From contig OZ244055.1 of assembly GCA_965214975.1 (NCBI GenBank), positions 2,294,001 through 2,358,000 on the forward strand: 64,000 bases of DNA. The letters run 5' to 3'. The position numbers were made by a program, and so were the translations under genes. The DNA comes from JAJEBT01 sp965214975. Lineage in GTDB: Bacteria > Pseudomonadota > Alphaproteobacteria > MPNO01 > UBA830. The notes below the pieces were generated by a model. That model was given only the letters and a program-made list of their open reading frames with translations, was not told the DNA's origin and searched no databases. Positions 1 through 8,745 of this stretch are shown piece by piece (the stretch's first letter is position 1; each line of letters begins with the position of its first letter).

Positions 1-468
1 AGCGATCTCGCCCCACGGGGTGTAGGCGAGATGTCCTCCTTCCATCCGGCGTCCGTTGGCCGGGTCGGCGTTCTCGCCGTCGAAGGCAGCGATGCGCACG
101 GGAGCACTCGGGATCAGCCCGGGGTCGACAAACTCCTCGATGCGCGGGACGTCGCCGCCGCTGCGCGCGGCGTGGCACAACGCGATCAGCCCGTGCGATT
201 TTCCTCCGCCATAGGACGTGTCGAGACGGAAGATCGACGCGGCCTCGCCGCCCGCGCCGCTCAGCCGGCCGCAGACATTCGCCAGAAGATTCTTGAGGCC
301 CCTTGTAGGGTAGGTGTTGGCGAAGAAGCGGACCGGATTGGCATAATCGTCCGTTCCCTTGCCAACCACCACCCGCGCCAGATCCGCCGCGAAGTCGGCC
401 TCCGTCACGGCACCCGTCAGGATGTCGCTGCGCGGACGGCAGGATTCGAATATCGTCGGCACCGTCAT
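1..468 (-). CDS. DUF499-type P-loop ATPase, N-terminal part (runs off window)
   Basis: From the ATG at 466-468 the minus strand stays open for 156 codons to the window edge, so only the N-terminus is visible. A P-loop lies at residues 87-92 (GGGKSH, Lys90), inside the context RLDTSYGGGKSH. That context matches my recollection of DUF499 proteins, large ATPases often encoded beside DUF1156 DNA methyltransferases in restriction or anti-phage clusters. The start is supported by the downstream sequence reading as protein (PTIFESCRPRSDIL, then FFANTYPTRGLKNLL) while the upstream 950 bases do not. It is the first gene of its strand here, and any partners would lie to the left of the window. The P-loop ATPase is clear. 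The family name is from memory and the defence role is inferred. Confidence 0.75.
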   Translation of the reverse strand, partial: MTVPTIFESCRPRSDILTGAVTEADFAADLARVVVGKGTDDYANPVRFFANTYPTRGLKNLLANVCGRLSGAGGEAASIFRLDTSYGGGKSHGLIALCHAARSGGDVPRIEEFVDPGLIPSAPVRIAAFDGENADPANGRRMEGGHLAYTPWGEIA

Positions 469-1425
469 CGTTCGCCCGCTGCTTGCCCGTTTCCCCGGAC
501 GGAGGCCACTGCGTTCACCGCCGTCCGTCGGTCGGTTCCAGCCCTTCCGAACCACCGCTCAACGCCGGTATTCAAGCCTGCATGTCCCCGTTCGACAACC
601 GGCCGGCCGGCCGTTCCGCCCTCGGCCCTGGAGGAGTCCGTCACTTCTCCCATCGTCATGACCTTGGCGGCAGTTCGGTGGAAAATGCGCCGGAAAGCTG
701 TCTTGGAAACCGTCGGATGATTTCAGCATGAAGCGTCTTCATCAATGCAGACCATCAATGCAGACCGGCATGATGGAGGATCATCATGCCTTGTGGCGAG
801 ACCGCCTGCAAGCGGCATGCCGTGGCACGGCGGGACGATCCCGCGAACCCCGATTGCGGACGGTCCGGACCGTGTTCGGGCGGTTTCGGGTGTCGGGGTT
901 GATACGCGACACCCCGGTTCGCGGCTTTCGGTTCGGGCAGGAGACCGGTCAGGATGCGCCGGATGTCAATGCCGGCGGACCGGCGGCGAGGCGGCCGCAC
1001 GCCGTGACGGACCCGCCGGCTGCCGCACCGGACTCCACGGGGAGGCTCCCCGACATGACCGCGCGGATCCTGCCCGGCGAACCGGGCTTCCGCTTCGTGC
1101 CGACCCACGGCGTCGAGACCGAGGTGCGGCAGAGGCCGCATCGTCATCAAGGGGCTCGCCAGCGACCTCCCGGCCGAGCTGATCGCGCTGGATCTCGGCG
1201 ACGCGCTCGCGATCTGCGGCAAGCTCGATCAGCGCGATGTCTCGGGCCGGATCGATGCCGACGCTTCCGGGACGGCTCGGGGCTCCCGGCTTCCACGGGG
1301 AGCGAGACGGGAACCGGCAACGATCCGACCGGAATCGCCGACATGCGGGACGATGCTTTCCCCTTGGTCCGGGCCGCGGAGCGTGAGTCGGGATTCCTCG
1401 TCTGCCGGCGGGCTCTTCCCGTTCG
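469..1425. other. gene-poor gap with repeat and possible gene debris
   Basis: No convincing gene is seen. Long open frames exist on both strands but their translations are Arg/Pro/Ala-rich, as expected for shadows in G+C-rich DNA. One short stretch looks protein-like: an ATG at 1054 gives MTARILPGEPGFRF, and after a frame change near 1140 the plus strand reads IVIKGLASDLPAELIALDLG. This could be a broken gene, but I do not recognise it. A dispersed repeat occupies 841-1006. Confidence 0.4.
841..1006 (-). repeat. dispersed intergenic repeat, copy A
   Basis: The reverse complement of this stretch aligns by eye with 44170-44311. Shared blocks include GCGGCCGCCTCGCCGCC, CGAACCGAAAGCCGCGAACC and CCGTCCGCAATCGGGG, in the same order with small insertions and deletions between them. 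A shorter match lies at 42597-42650. All three copies are in gaps without genes, which suggests a non-coding repeat family. Confidence 0.7.
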
Positions 1426-2028
1426 TCACCGATCGAGCGCCGATGTCATCCTGCGCGCCCACTTCCCGGCGGCGCGAAGGTCGTCGTCGGTCATCCGCGG
1501 CAGGTCGCGGAAGACGATCCGGGACACGCGCTTCGAGGCTCCCTCGGGAGAGCGCTCATGTCCGATCACCCAGCGAAAGATGCCGCCGATCGCCAGGCCG
1601 GCGGCGTCATGGGCGGAGATCTCCTCCATGGGAATGAAGGCTTCCTCGCTTTCATGCGACGCGCCCGCCGTCACGTCGACCAACCGGGCCACGAAAGCGT
1701 CCTCCTCGATGGCAACCACGTACCCCTCCCATTCCTGCAACGCGCACAGAGTGGTCATGCGTGGCGCGGGTGCCGTCGGCGGCAGGCTCGCAACGGGGAG
1801 GACCGCCCGGTTGATCCAGGTGTGAGTGTCGAGAGATTCCGGCCGGTTCCCGATTGCCCCGGCGTCGGCGCCCGGACCGGTTCCCGGACCGCGATCCGCC
1901 AGCGCCCGTCTGATCGCGGCCTCGACGCTCGCCAGAAGAGCCTCTTCCCCGGTTTCGGCGCTTCCGCTTCCAGCCGTCGTGCCGAGGCTCCAGTCCGTCG
2001 TCGCCCGGCCGGTCTTTCCCGTGAACAT
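1426..2028 (-). CDS. hypothetical protein, 200 aa
   Basis: Not recognised. The reading frame extends upstream to 2133, but the first ~35 codons there look non-coding. I place the start at the ATG at 2026-2028 (MFTGKTGRATTDW), preceded by a purine-rich GAGAGGGAAAG. The first ~90 residues are low in complexity (Gly, Thr, Ala). The last ~110 look like a folded domain with hydrophobic stretches (EGYVVAIEEDAFVARLVDV, GLAIGGIFRWVIGHE) and a basic C-terminus. There is no signal peptide or membrane segment. It stands alone between a gene-poor gap and the end of the ETF-QO gene. The acidic and hydrophobic patterning supports real coding on this strand rather than the plus-strand overlap. Confidence 0.6.
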   Translation of the reverse strand: MFTGKTGRATTDWSLGTTAGSGSAETGEEALLASVEAAIRRALADRGPGTGPGADAGAIGNRPESLDTHTWINRAVLPVASLPPTAPAPRMTTLCALQEWEGYVVAIEEDAFVARLVDVTAGASHESEEAFIPMEEISAHDAAGLAIGGIFRWVIGHERSPEGASKRVSRIVFRDLPRMTDDDLRAAGKWARRMTSALDR

Positions 2029-2236
2029 CTTTCCCTCTCGCTCCCCTTGCCGGGACATGGCGCGGTCGACGATGCCGTTGCCGTGCTGGATCGACGTCCC
2101 GGAACCGTCTTCCGGGGAGCCCGTTAACCGCAAGCGGCCCTTCGTGCCATTGCCGCCGATCGCGCGGCGATCGTCGACCCCGGCCTCGCCGGCCGCCGCG
2201 ATCCCGCCCGTCGCGGCCGTTCCCGGAACCAGCCGC

Positions 2237-3865
2237 CTACATGTTCGGGTAGTTCGGCCCGCCTCCGCCCTCCGGCGTCACCCAGCGGATGTTCCGGGTG
2301 GGATCCTTGATGTCGCAGGTCTTGCAGTGCACGCAGTTCTGGGCGTTGATCTGCAACCGTGGGTTGGCACCGTCGGCGTCGCGCAGGATCTCGTACACCC
2401 CGGCCGGGCAGTAGCGCTCCTCGGGCGCGTTGTAGCGCTCGAGATTGACCGCCACCGGCACCTTGTCGTCCCGGAGCGTGAGATGGGGCGGCTGGTTCTC
2501 CTCGTGGTTGGTGTTCGAGAGCGCCACCGACGACAGCCTGTCGAAGGAGACGACGCCGTCGGGCCTGGGGTAGTCGATCGCGGGCGCCCGCGCCGCCTCC
2601 CGCAGGCTCGCGTGATCCTCGCCGTGGCGGAGGGTCCAGGGCGCGCGCCCGCGCAGCAGGTAGGTGTCGACGGCGGCATGGGCGAGGCCCGCCCACAGGC
2701 CGCGGCGAAACGCGGGGCGGATGTTGCGCACCCGGCGGAGCTCGTCCCAGATCCAGCTCGATCTCAGGGCGGGCTCGTAGCCGGAGGCCTCGGCGGCGCC
2801 GTCGGCGAGCGCGTCGAAGACCGCCTCGGCGGCGAGCATGCCGGATTTCATGGCGGTGTGGCTGCCCTTGATCTTGGGCACGTTGACGAATCCCGCGGCG
2901 CAGCCGACGACGACGCCGCCGGGAAAGACCAGCTTCGGGATCGACTGGAAGCCGCCCTCGTTGATCGCGCGCGCGCCGTAGGCGACGCGGCGGCCGCCCT
3001 CCAGGGTCGGCCTGATCGCGGGATGGGTCTTGAAACGCTGGAATTCCCCGAACGGGTCGAGATGCGGGTTCTCGTAGTCGAGCCCGACGACGAAGCCGAC
3101 GGCGACCTGGCCGTCCTCGAGATGGTAGAGGAACGAGCCTCCGTAGGTCGCGCGGTCGAGCGGCCACCCGACGGTGTGGACGACGCGCCCCGGGCTGTGC
3201 CGGGCGGGGTCGACCTCCCAGAGCTCCTTGAGGCCGATGCCGTAGGTCTGGGGCTCCGCGCCGTCGCGAAGGCCGAACCGCGCGGAGAGCTCCCCGGTCA
3301 GCGAGCCTCGGCACCCCTCGGCGAGGACCGTCTGGCGGGCCCGGAGCTCGATTCCCGGCTGGAAATTCGCCGTCGGCTCGCCGTCGCGACCGATCCCCAT
3401 CGCCCCCGTGGCGACGCCGGCGACGCGGCCGTCCCCGTCCTGCAGGATCTCGGCGGCGGCGAACCCGGGGTAGATCTCGACCCCCGCTGCCTCGGCCTGC
3501 TCCCCGAGCCACCGGCAGAGATTGCCGAGGCTGATCACGTAGTTGCCGCGGTTGTCCATCTGCGGCGGCGTCGGCAGGTGCACCGATCCCGACCTGGTGA
3601 GGAACAGGAACCGGTCCTCGGCGGCCGGGGTCGCGAGCGGCGCGCCCCGCTCCTTCCAGTCGGGGAGCAGTTCCGCGAGCGCGCGGGGCTCGAACACCGC
3701 GCCCGACAGGATGTGGGCGCCGACCTCGGACCCCTTCTCGAGAACGCAGACCGAAAGGTCCGTCCCGCGCTCCTCGGCGAGCTGGCGCAGGCGGATCGCC
3801 GTCGCCAGCCCGGCCGGACCGGCGCCGACGACGACGACGTCGTACTCCATGAATTCCCGTTCCAT
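2237..3865 (-). CDS. electron-transfer flavoprotein:ubiquinone oxidoreductase (ETF-QO)
   Basis: This membrane-associated iron-sulfur flavoprotein passes electrons from reduced ETF, loaded by acyl-CoA and amino-acid dehydrogenases, to ubiquinone. The 542-aa product has the usual family length. An FAD-binding VVVGAGPAGLA lies at residues 11-21. Near the C-terminus, Cys486 and Cys511/514/517 (CVHCKTC) fit the single 4Fe-4S cluster. The sequence ends in PNYPNM, as family members commonly do. The frame is open further upstream, but the start is placed at the ATG at 3863-3865 (MEREFMEYD), with a second ATG five codons later possible. The next gene is divergent, starting at 3967, so the 101-base gap probably holds both promoters. 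Confidence 0.95.
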   Translation of the reverse strand: MEREFMEYDVVVVGAGPAGLATAIRLRQLAEERGTDLSVCVLEKGSEVGAHILSGAVFEPRALAELLPDWKERGAPLATPAAEDRFLFLTRSGSVHLPTPPQMDNRGNYVISLGNLCRWLGEQAEAAGVEIYPGFAAAEILQDGDGRVAGVATGAMGIGRDGEPTANFQPGIELRARQTVLAEGCRGSLTGELSARFGLRDGAEPQTYGIGLKELWEVDPARHSPGRVVHTVGWPLDRATYGGSFLYHLEDGQVAVGFVVGLDYENPHLDPFGEFQRFKTHPAIRPTLEGGRRVAYGARAINEGGFQSIPKLVFPGGVVVGCAAGFVNVPKIKGSHTAMKSGMLAAEAVFDALADGAAEASGYEPALRSSWIWDELRRVRNIRPAFRRGLWAGLAHAAVDTYLLRGRAPWTLRHGEDHASLREAARAPAIDYPRPDGVVSFDRLSSVALSNTNHEENQPPHLTLRDDKVPVAVNLERYNAPEERYCPAGVYEILRDADGANPRLQINAQNCVHCKTCDIKDPTRNIRWVTPEGGGGPNYPNM

Positions 3866-3966
3866 CGTCCGCTCCGGCCGTCCGGAACCGCGGCCGACGG
3901 TGCGGCCGCGGCGGCTTTCCTGTATAACACGGGACGTTCCCTCCGCGGTAGAAGAGGCTCTCGCCG

Positions 3967-4806
3967 ATGACCACGGAACCGGCCCCGGAAACCGCGGCCC
4001 GCCTCGAGGCGAGGGCGATTCTCGCCTGGTATCTCGACGCCGGCGTCGACGAGGCGGTCGCGGACGAGCCCGTGAACAGGTTCGAGGCCCCGGAACCCCC
4101 GCGCCCGGCAACTCCCCTGCGCCCGGCGGTGCCCCCGCCGCGGCCCGCCGCGGCCGGGAAGCGCGGGGAGGCGCCGGTGAGGCTCGAGCCGCAGGACCGG
4201 ATCGTCCGCGGCGCGCACGAGCTCGCGGCCGCGGCCGCGACGCTGGAGGAGCTCAGGGCCGCCTTCGAGGCGTTCGACGGCTGCCCGCTCAAGGAGACGG
4301 CGACGAACTTCGTGTTTTCCGACGGCAACCCGGAGGCCGGGCTCATGTTCGTCGGCGAGGCGCCCGGCGGCGAGGAGGACCGGCAGGGGGTGCCGTTCGT
4401 GGGTCCGGCCGGCCAGCTTCTCGACCTGATGCTGAAGGCGATCGGTCTCGACCGCGATCGGGTCTACATCACCAACATCGTTCCGTGGCGACCGCCGGGC
4501 AACCGCAACCCGAGCCCCGCCGAGCTTGCGGCGTGCCTGCCGTTCACCAAGCGCCACGTGGAACTGGCCGCGCCGCGGGTTCTGGTGCCTGCCGGCGCGG
4601 TGTCGGCCAAGGCCCTGCTCGACACGAAGGAGGGCATTCTGCGCCTGCGCGGCAGCAAGAAGATCTACAAGACGTCGTCGGGACTGCCGATTCCGGCGCG
4701 CCCGATCCTCCACCCGGCCTATTTGCTGCGCAGCCCGGCGCGCAAGCGCGAGACCTGGCGCGATCTGCGCGGGATCCGGCGGGATCTGGAGGAGACCGCG
4801 GTCTGA
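3967..4806 (+). CDS. uracil-DNA glycosylase, family 4-like
   Basis: This enzyme removes uracil from DNA at the start of base-excision repair. Residues ~95-275 carry the family-4 motifs: GEAPGGEED at 130-138, a PFVGPAGQLLD segment at 143-153, a WRPPGNR loop at 174-180 and HPAYLLR at 249-255. A Pro/Ala-rich extension of about 90 residues precedes the catalytic domain. Only two cysteines are present (Cys106 and Cys190). Family-4 enzymes usually have four for a 4Fe-4S cluster, and here the other two positions appear as Phe103 and Trp174. I recall this pattern in alphaproteobacterial homologues, so the cluster may be absent. The ATG at 3967 is the first start after the divergent ETF-QO promoter region. 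Confidence 0.9.
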   Translation: MTTEPAPETAARLEARAILAWYLDAGVDEAVADEPVNRFEAPEPPRPATPLRPAVPPPRPAAAGKRGEAPVRLEPQDRIVRGAHELAAAAATLEELRAAFEAFDGCPLKETATNFVFSDGNPEAGLMFVGEAPGGEEDRQGVPFVGPAGQLLDLMLKAIGLDRDRVYITNIVPWRPPGNRNPSPAELAACLPFTKRHVELAAPRVLVPAGAVSAKALLDTKEGILRLRGSKKIYKTSSGLPIPARPILHPAYLLRSPARKRETWRDLRGIRRDLEETAV

Positions 4807-4844
4807 CCGGCGCCTCGCGGCCGGAGGATCGGGGACACGGCTCG

Positions 4845-6602
4845 ATGACAGGCAGGTTCGCCAGGATCGCGCGGCGGATCGGCGGCCTTGCGGCGCTCGC
4901 GGCGGCCGCGGCCGTCGCCGGGCCCGTCGGCGCCGCGCAGCCGACGGCGGACGCGATGGCGGATGCCGCGGTTCCGGAGGTGCTGTCGCCCGCGGACCGC
5001 GAGCGTTACCGGCGGATCTTCGCGCTCCAGAAGGAAGGCGAATGGGGGGCTGCCGACAAGCTTGTCGCGAGGCTCGGGAACCGGATCCTGATCGGGCACG
5101 TGCAGGCGCAGCGTTACCTGCATCCGACGAGGTACCGCTCGAAATACCGCGAGCTCGCGGCGTGGCTCGAGCGTCACGCCGATCTTCCCGACGCCAGGCG
5201 CATCCACAGGCTGGCGCTGCGCCGCAAGCCGGCCCGCGCGCGCGCGCCGCGCAGGCCGGCGCGCGCGGGACCGGTCGCCGTCGTCGGGCCGGCGATCGTC
5301 GAGAACGCCGGCTACCGTCCGGCCCGCAGGGCCGAGCGCAGGGCGATCCGGCACGTCCGGAGCCTGGTCCACAGGCAGCGCCTGACGGTGGCGACGCGCT
5401 GGATCCGGGACAACCGCGGATCCCTGGGAGCCTCGGGATCGGAGCTTGCCCGCGCTCTCGTCGCCTCCGGATGGTTCTTCTACGGCAATGCCGCCAAGGC
5501 CTACGGGATGGCGCACGGCGTGGCGCACGGGAGGATCGGGGACCGGCTGCCCTACAGCCACTGGATCGCCGGGCTCTCGGCGTTCCGGCTGGGCAGGCAC
5601 GAGTCCGCGATGGAGCATTTCTCGGCGGTCGCGCGCTCCGGACTTCTCGGAACCTGGGACCGGACGGCCGGGGCGTTCTGGGCGGCCCGCGCCGCGGTCA
5701 GGGGCGGCAGGCCCGAGGAGGCCGGCCGGTTCCTGCGTCTCGCGGCCGCGGCGCCGCGGACCTTCTACGGGATTCTCGCCCGGCGATGGCTGGGGGAAAA
5801 ACCGCTGCTCGACCGGGAACGCCCGTCGCTGACCCAGGCGAGGCTGGAGCGCGCGCTCTCGATTCCGGCCGGCCGGCGCGCGATCGCGCTCGTGGAGGCG
5901 GGCAACCGCGCGCGGGCGGATCTCGATCTCCGCCAGTTCGTGTCCGGACGGGATCCGGAGCTCGCCGCGGCCCTGCTCGCGCTCGCCGACCGCCTTTCCC
6001 TGCCGGCCACGGCCTTCCGCACCGCCTCGGTTCTCGACGGCGGTCCCGGGGGCGCGCCCGCCGCCGCCCTCTATCCGGTGCCGGCGTGGAAGCCGAGCGT
6101 CGGCTTCAAGGTCGACCCGGCCCTGATCTACGCGTTCATGCGCCAGGAATCCGCCTTCAACACGCGGGCGGTCAGCCACGCCGGCGCCCGCGGGCTGATG
6201 CAGCTGATGCCCGCGACCGCGGGCTTCATCTCGGGCCGGAGGTTCCAGGGCCATCGCCGGCACATGCTCTACGAGCCGACGCTCAACATGACGCTCGGCC
6301 AGAAGTACCTCCTGTACCTGCTCGAGGACAGGAACATCGGGGGCGACGTGCTGCTGGCCGCGGCCGCCTACAACGGCGGGCCGGGCAATCTCAGGCGATG
6401 GCGCAGGCACGCCCGGAAGGTCCGGGCGACCGATCCCCTGATGTTCATCGAGAGCATGCCGTCGCGCGAGACCAGGATCTTCGTCGAGCGCGTGCTCTCG
6501 AACCTGTGGATGTACCGGGAGCGGCTCGGCGAGCCGGCGCCGACGCTCGACGCGCTTGCCGCCGGGGAGCGGCCGATCTACGTCGTCGCCAACGGAACCT
6601 GA
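4845..6602 (+). CDS. soluble lytic murein transglycosylase (Slt70-like)
   Basis: A periplasmic enzyme that cleaves peptidoglycan glycan strands to 1,6-anhydro ends. The 585-aa product starts with basic residues and an Ala-rich hydrophobic stretch (GGLAALAAAAAVAGPVG) that acts as a signal peptide. The middle is alpha-helical, as in the superhelical U-domain. The C-terminal transglycosylase (GH23) domain has the catalytic Glu435 in FMRQESAF, followed by GARGLMQLMPATA and the AAYNGGPGN motif. The ATG at 4845 is preceded by GGAGGATCGGGG. The gene begins 38 bases after the uracil-DNA glycosylase and ends 15 bases before moaB, so the three plus-strand genes may be cotranscribed. Confidence 0.92.
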   Translation: MTGRFARIARRIGGLAALAAAAAVAGPVGAAQPTADAMADAAVPEVLSPADRERYRRIFALQKEGEWGAADKLVARLGNRILIGHVQAQRYLHPTRYRSKYRELAAWLERHADLPDARRIHRLALRRKPARARAPRRPARAGPVAVVGPAIVENAGYRPARRAERRAIRHVRSLVHRQRLTVATRWIRDNRGSLGASGSELARALVASGWFFYGNAAKAYGMAHGVAHGRIGDRLPYSHWIAGLSAFRLGRHESAMEHFSAVARSGLLGTWDRTAGAFWAARAAVRGGRPEEAGRFLRLAAAAPRTFYGILARRWLGEKPLLDRERPSLTQARLERALSIPAGRRAIALVEAGNRARADLDLRQFVSGRDPELAAALLALADRLSLPATAFRTASVLDGGPGGAPAAALYPVPAWKPSVGFKVDPALIYAFMRQESAFNTRAVSHAGARGLMQLMPATAGFISGRRFQGHRRHMLYEPTLNMTLGQKYLLYLLEDRNIGGDVLLAAAAYNGGPGNLRRWRRHARKVRATDPLMFIESMPSRETRIFVERVLSNLWMYRERLGEPAPTLDALAAGERPIYVVANGT

Positions 6603-6617
6603 AGGAGGAGCCCGCGA

Positions 6618-7154
6618 ATGCCCGGCATCGACCCCGACATCCCCTTCGTCGCCGTCAACATCGCGCTGATGACGGTGTCGGACACGCGCACGCGGGCCGA
6701 CGACCGGTCCGGCGACGTGCTCGAGGAACGGGTCGCGGCGGCGGGCCACGTCGTCGCCGACCGGACGATCGTCCGGGACGACCGCGCGGCCATCGCCGCG
6801 CGGCTCCGCGCCTGGATCGCGGATCCGGAGGTCGACGCGGTGATCTCGACGGGCGGGACCGGGGTCACCGGGCGCGACGTCACGCCGGAGGCGTTCCGGG
6901 AGGTCTGCGACAAGGAGATACCCGGTTTCGGGGAGCTGTTCCGGATGCTGTCCCACGACAAGATCGGAACGTCCACGATCCAGTCCCGCGCGACCGCGGG
7001 GGTGGCCGGCGGCACCTACCTGTTCGCGCTGCCGGGGTCGCCCGGCGCCTGCCGCGACGCCTGGGACGGAATCCTGGTCCACCAGCTCGACATCCGCTTC
7101 CGGCCCTGCAATTTCGTCGAGCTCATGCCGCGCCTCACCGAGGGCGGGGAATAG
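6618..7154 (+). CDS. moaB: molybdenum cofactor biosynthesis protein B
   Basis: A MoaB/Mog-family protein of 178 aa, which binds molybdopterin and takes part in its adenylylation for Moco synthesis. Family signatures are STGGTGVTGRDVTPEA, the phosphate/MPT-binding loop, and the later FALPGSPGACRDAW. The ATG at 6618 has a strong Shine-Dalgarno (AAGGAGG, 6602-6608) that overlaps the stop codon of the transglycosylase gene. No other Moco genes are in the window. The 3' end overlaps the convergent glycosyltransferase gene by 20 bases. Confidence 0.92.
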   Translation: MPGIDPDIPFVAVNIALMTVSDTRTRADDRSGDVLEERVAAAGHVVADRTIVRDDRAAIAARLRAWIADPEVDAVISTGGTGVTGRDVTPEAFREVCDKEIPGFGELFRMLSHDKIGTSTIQSRATAGVAGGTYLFALPGSPGACRDAWDGILVHQLDIRFRPCNFVELMPRLTEGGE

Positions 7155-7746
7155 CGGCCGGACGCCGCCGCCAGCGCCGGAGCGCCGCGCCGTCGTCGAC
7201 GTCGTCGAGCGTCTCCAGCATCCGCACCCGGACGCCGGGCCGCGCGTTCGCGACCGTGTCCGCGAGCGCGTGTGGGCCCGACCAGCGCACGCCGCGGAAC
7301 AGCCCTCCGACGCGGGCGCCGCGCGCCGCGCCCGCGAGCCAGTAGCCGCCGTCCCCGGACGGGCCGAACGCCAGATCGCCGTGACGCAGCGCCTCGAAGG
7401 CGGCCGCGACGTGGCGGCGCGAGAGGTCCGGGACGTCGCTGCCGACGACGACCACGGGGTTCATGCCGAAGCGCGCCATGCAGCGCGCCATGCGCGCGCC
7501 GAGGTCGCCGCCTCCCTGCGCGAGGCGCCCGACGCCGGGCGGCCAGATCCGCGCGTCGGACGCCGAATCGTCGGGCGTGACGCCGATCCACGTGGTCCAG
7601 CGCCGGTCCGCGGCGAGGCGGCGCGCCACCGCGTCCAGGGTCGTCCGGTAGAACCGCAGCGCCGCGCCCGGCCCGACATCGGCGGCGAGCCGCGTCTTGA
7701 CCGCGCCCAGCCTCGGCCGGCGCGCGAAGATCACGACGTGCCTCAC
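7135..7746 (-). CDS. TIGR04282-type glycosyltransferase (DUF2064)
   Basis: A 203-aa GT-A-fold nucleotidyl/glycosyltransferase-like protein. It opens with HVVIFARRPRLGAVKTRLA, typical of DUF2064/TIGR04282, and contains VVVGSDVPDLS and FGPSGDGGYWL, the substrate and metal-binding segments. The start is GTG at 7744-7746. This GTG overlaps the TGA of the upstream glycosyltransferase (GTGA), so the two are translationally coupled. In other genomes TIGR04282 and TIGR04283 proteins are commonly adjacent and have been named for arsenosugar biosynthesis. No arsenic methylase is visible here, so the substrate is open. A broken copy of this gene lies at 14130-14642. Confidence 0.88.
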   Translation of the reverse strand: MRHVVIFARRPRLGAVKTRLAADVGPGAALRFYRTTLDAVARRLAADRRWTTWIGVTPDDSASDARIWPPGVGRLAQGGGDLGARMARCMARFGMNPVVVVGSDVPDLSRRHVAAAFEALRHGDLAFGPSGDGGYWLAGAARGARVGGLFRGVRWSGPHALADTVANARPGVRVRMLETLDDVDDGAALRRWRRRPAAIPRPR

Positions 7747-8429
7747 CGGTAGATCCTCTCGACCAGCCGCGGCGGAACGCCGGCGAGGTAGAGGGCGAGG
7801 CAGAGCAGGTTCCGGGTCGGGCGCAGCCACCAGCCGTCGCGCCGGTAGCGTTCGGCCGAGGTGACGGCGGCCGCGTCGAGGATCTCGATCCGCCCGCGGC
7901 CGATGCGCCGCGCGAGGTCGACGTCCTCGAAAAGCGGCAGCGGACGGAACCCTCCGATCCGGTCGTAGAGCTCCGCCGAGATCAGCAGCCCCTGGTCGCC
8001 GTAGGGCAGGCCGAGAACCCGGCCCCGCCATGCCGCCAGCCTCTCGACGCGCCGCGCCTGGGGAGCGTCGTCGTCGAACCGCAGGCGGAACGCGGCGGCG
8101 CGGCCGCCGCTGCCCGGACGGTCGATGAACCGGCGCGCGGCCGCCTGCCAGCCGGGGGCCGGGCACGTGTCGACGTGAAGAAACAGGAGCCAGGGGGCGT
8201 TCGCCGCTGCGCGGCCGGTCCGCATCTGCGTTCCCCGGCCGCGCGGCCCGGAAACCACGCGTGCGCCGCGGGCGGCGGCGCGTTCGCGCGAGCGGTCCGC
8301 GGAGCCGCCGTCCGAGACGACGATCTCGCAGGCGAGCCCGTCCCCCTCGAGCGCGTCGATCGCGGGGCCGACGAGCTCCTCGGCGTCGAGGACCGGCATG
8401 ACGACGGACAGCCGGGGGGCTTCGGGCAT
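7743..8429 (-). CDS. TIGR04283-type family 2 glycosyltransferase
   Basis: A GT2 protein of 228 aa. Features are RLSVVMPVLDAEELV at the N-terminus, the nucleotide-binding IVVSDGGSADRS, the HVDT (DXD-like) metal motif around residue 95, and LPLFEDVDLARR late in the chain. The length and the GDQGLL motif fit TIGR04283. The ATG at 8427-8429 starts it and it overlaps the next gene by four bases. The upstream 147 bases, including this start region, are duplicated almost exactly at 14577-14719 on the other side of the methyltransferase island. Confidence 0.88.
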   Translation of the reverse strand: MPEAPRLSVVMPVLDAEELVGPAIDALEGDGLACEIVVSDGGSADRSRERAAARGARVVSGPRGRGTQMRTGRAAANAPWLLFLHVDTCPAPGWQAAARRFIDRPGSGGRAAAFRLRFDDDAPQARRVERLAAWRGRVLGLPYGDQGLLISAELYDRIGGFRPLPLFEDVDLARRIGRGRIEILDAAAVTSAERYRRDGWWLRPTRNLLCLALYLAGVPPRLVERIYR

Positions 8430-8509
8430 GCGTCGGGGGGCGACCTGGCCGGGAGCCGCGCTTCAGCGCGGCCGGGCGGCAACGGGGCGGGATCCGGTCA
8501 TGGCGTCCT
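8363..8509. repeat. segmental duplication, left copy (glycosyltransferase 5' end)
   Basis: This 147-base stretch covers the first ~22 codons of the GT2 gene and its upstream region. It matches 14577-14719 nearly base for base, with a few substitutions and a small length change. Both copies end in GGGATCCGGTCATGGCGTCC, after which the sequences diverge. The two copies lie in the same orientation and bracket the A+T-rich operon. Confidence 0.85.
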
Positions 8510-8745
8510 TGATGCGGGATTCGCGCATCAAGCGCAGCGTCCGGGGCGTCTGGTCAGGAAGCAGGCGGATCCGTCGCGGGACTCCTGCACGGCCGGGGAG
8601 TCCTCGAAGCCGCTGCCGCGGCTTCAGCACCGGTCCGGCTTCTCGTTCGGGATGTTCGCGTTCGCCCGCGAAGGCCGGGGTAGCGGCGGGTTTCCCACAT
8701 GAAGTGTCCCGCCGTCCGGATCCTTCGTCCGGAAGAGGAGAGGAC

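Noticed and set aside
728..1825. A 365-codon plus-strand frame near the left edge
   Set aside because: It covers the dispersed repeat and the antisense of the 1426-2028 gene. Composition is low-complexity, so it is not called as a gene, though part may be debris.
1826..3970. A 714-codon plus-strand frame opposite ETF-QO
   Set aside because: The minus strand encodes a complete ETF-QO with FAD and Fe-S motifs, so the plus frame is its shadow.
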